Part shown: piece after piece, positions 6,223-7,707 of the stretch | Layout of the letters: the number at the start of each line of letters is the position of its first letter | Position numbering within the stretch: position 1 is the first letter of the stretch | DNA from: Pseudomonadota bacterium | GTDB taxonomy: Bacteria > Pseudomonadota > Gammaproteobacteria > Burkholderiales > Thiobacillaceae | Direction of reading: 5' to 3' | DNA length: 7,707 bases | Assembly: GCA_021780975.1 (NCBI GenBank) | Contig: JAJXXS010000145.1 | Location: forward strand, 1 to 7,707 | The notes under the pieces: generated by a model | What the model was told of the DNA's origin: nothing | Seen by the model: only the letters and a program-made list of their open reading frames with translations | The model's database searches: none | Translations under genes and position numbers: made by a program

Positions 6223-6948
6223 CTATTCACGCCAGATGCAGCTCGCCATGCGCCCCGTTGCCCCATCGCGCCGGTAGGAATAGAAGCGCGCCGCATCCGT
6301 GACCGTGCACAGGCCGCCGCCGAAAATGTCCGCCACGCCCGCGCGCGCAAGGCGCAGGCGGGCAAGCTGGTAGATATCGGCGCGCCATTTGCCGGGTGCA
6401 GCATCAGGAGTGAAAGCTTCCGCACAAGCCGGCAGATCGGCGACAAAAGCCTCGCGCACCTCCGTTCCCACCTGAAAGGCCTGCGGTCCGATGGCAGCCC
6501 CCAGCCAGGCGAGCAGTTCCCCGGGGGACACGCCCATGGCAGCGACAGTGGCCTCCAGCACCCCGCCCGCCAAACCGCGCCAGCCCGCATGGGCCGCCGC
6601 CACCACGCCACCGGCGCGGTCGCACAGCAGCACCGGCAGGCAATCCGCGGTCAGCACGGCGCAGACCACACGCGGCTGCCGCGCCACGGCAGCATCCGCG
6701 GCCCGCGAACTGGCCGGGTCGTCCGCGCGACAGACCGCATGGCCATGAACCTGCTTGAGCCAGCAGGGGTCCGCCGGCAGCAGCTGGCGCAGCTGCGCGC
6801 GATTTCGCGCCACCGCGCCCGCATCGTCCCCGGTGTGGTCGCCGAGATTGAGCCCTGCATAGCTGCCGGTGCTGGCACCTGCGCTTCTTGTGGTCATGCA
6901 GGCATGCACATTCCCGGGTGCCGGCCAGTCGGGAAGAATCAAATCCAT
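6223..6948 (-). CDS. pgeF: YfiH/LACC1-family protein, peptidoglycan editing factor
   Basis: A 241-residue member of the copper-oxidase-4 (DUF152) family. In E. coli the homologue YfiH/PgeF helps keep peptidoglycan composition correct, and other family members, such as human LACC1/FAMIN, act on purine nucleosides; old annotations call it laccase or polyphenol oxidase. The sequence shows WLKQVHG with His68, LTADCLPVLL with Cys103 and AAHAGWRGL with His120, the three residues that form the family's metal-binding active site. It also has the GAAIGPQAFQVG segment and a C-terminal SYRRDGATGRMASCIW signature. No signal peptide is present. The start codon lies 2 bases after the stop of the upstream aldo/keto reductase gene and no clear Shine-Dalgarno site is seen, so translational coupling is likely. 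Its 3' end faces nadC across 13 bases. Confidence 0.93.
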   Translation of the reverse strand: MDLILPDWPAPGNVHACMTTRSAGASTGSYAGLNLGDHTGDDAGAVARNRAQLRQLLPADPCWLKQVHGHAVCRADDPASSRAADAAVARQPRVVCAVLTADCLPVLLCDRAGGVVAAAHAGWRGLAGGVLEATVAAMGVSPGELLAWLGAAIGPQAFQVGTEVREAFVADLPACAEAFTPDAAPGKWRADIYQLARLRLARAGVADIFGGGLCTVTDAARFYSYRRDGATGRMASCIWRE

Positions 6949-6950
6949 GT

Positions 6951-7707
6951 TCAGTCCGCGCGTGCGTAGAGTTTCAGGTATGCGGCCTTGCTCAAGGGCT
7001 CGCGGGCGGCGACCGCGAGGGCGTCGTCCAGATGTGCCGGGGAGGAAATGCCGACCAGGCTGGTGCCCACACCCGGGGTGGAGCGGTTGAACTGCAGGGC
7101 GCGCTGCGCCGGATTGGGCAGGTCGGAAAGCGCCTGCGCGACAACCTCCACGCCTTGCTCCGCCAGATGCCCCTTCAACAGGCTATGGCTGGCCATGACA
7201 TAGACCTTCAACTGGTGCGCGGCCTGGATGCTGGAGGCCACGTTGCCCTGGCCGGTGGCCTGGGAAAAGCGCGTGTAACCCTCCAGCATCACTTGATTGA
7301 AAGGCATCTGCGCGACGCGGAAATGGTGCTTCGCCTGCGCGCCGCCAAGCTCGCGCGCCGCTTTCTCCGCCAGGCCCAGCATGGAGGTCAAGGACTGGAA
7401 CAGCGGATTGTCGGTTTCCGTGCGCAAGCCATGGAAGGTGGCCATGCCGTAGCAGGCGATGCGTTCCTCCTGCACCGCCTTCTCCAGCAGCAAGAACACG
7501 CGCAACAGGCGGCGGTTGAGTTCCTCCTTGCCGAGGCGGGGAATATGGACCTCGGGCTGGTCGATGAGGAAGGCGTCCAAAGTGGCGAGCCCGAGCGCCT
7601 CGCGGCACTGATCGATCTGGCGATCCAGATAGGCCGGCGAGAGCAGATGTGCCTGGGTGAGATCGTCCGCCGTGCCCAGGCCGCGCGCCACGATCTCGCT
7701 TTGAAAC
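6951..7707 (-). CDS. Aldo/keto reductase family protein (5' end outside the window)
   Basis: The reading frame is open to the right edge of the window; a GTG at 7689-7691 could be a start but the preceding codons (FQSEI) continue in frame and the family barrel would lack its beginning, so I treat it as partial. About 252 residues are visible. Family features are the LDAFLIDQPE strand, then a long helix and an ACYGMATFHG strand, then a C-terminal STPGVGTSLVGISSPAHLDD segment, which in this family contacts the NADPH phosphate. The missing N-terminal part should carry the Asp, Tyr and Lys of the catalytic tetrad. In the LIDQP motif Asp occupies the position where the usual sequence is LIHWP or VHNP, so the fourth tetrad residue, His, seems replaced. 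Substrate unknown. It precedes pgeF by 2 bases on the same strand. Confidence 0.85.
   Translation of the reverse strand, partial: FQSEIVARGLGTADDLTQAHLLSPAYLDRQIDQCREALGLATLDAFLIDQPEVHIPRLGKEELNRRLLRVFLLLEKAVQEERIACYGMATFHGLRTETDNPLFQSLTSMLGLAEKAARELGGAQAKHHFRVAQMPFNQVMLEGYTRFSQATGQGNVASSIQAAHQLKVYVMASHSLLKGHLAEQGVEVVAQALSDLPNPAQRALQFNRSTPGVGTSLVGISSPAHLDDALAVAAREPLSKAAYLKLYARAD

Noticed and set aside
7689..7691. GTG as the true start of the aldo/keto reductase
   Set aside because: The frame stays open to the window edge and the visible part lacks the N-terminal third of the barrel, so the gene almost certainly begins outside.

Overview
The window is GC-rich with strong G/C preference at third codon positions. 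Its NadC, PgeF and glycine-zipper lipoprotein sequences look like a Gram-negative member of the Pseudomonadota, and I would guess Betaproteobacteria. That placement is an inference from protein style, not from a marker gene. The lipoprotein with a lipobox and an outer-membrane-type +2 residue supports a diderm envelope.

Left part (98-4896, + strand): four closely spaced genes that look like one operon. The first three encode membrane proteins that carry the same C-X2-C-X10-C-X2-C zinc ribbon: one at the C-terminus of a six-helix protein with a glycine-rich loop, three in tandem at the N-terminus of a single-pass protein with a proline-rich linker and a TPR-like end, and one at the C-terminus of an eight-helix protein. 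The fourth is a glycine-zipper lipoprotein. With positive-inside topology all five zinc ribbons fall in the cytoplasm, while the TPR-like tail and the lipoprotein lie in the periplasm. I do not recognise a characterised system with this composition. It is the best candidate here for something undescribed, possibly an envelope-spanning complex or sensor.

Middle (4897-5360): about 460 bases without a convincing intact gene. It holds a perfect 10-bp-stem hairpin just after the lipoprotein gene, a coding-like stretch that may be a decayed gene remnant, and a weak candidate promoter before nadC.

Right part (5361-7707): housekeeping genes. nadC (quinolinate phosphoribosyltransferase, NAD synthesis) reads right. 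Converging on it, only 13 bases away, are pgeF (YfiH/LACC1-family protein) and, upstream of pgeF on the minus strand, an aldo/keto reductase cut by the window edge. The last two are separated by 2 bases and are probably co-transcribed. The aldo/keto reductase appears to have Asp where the family normally has its catalytic His.
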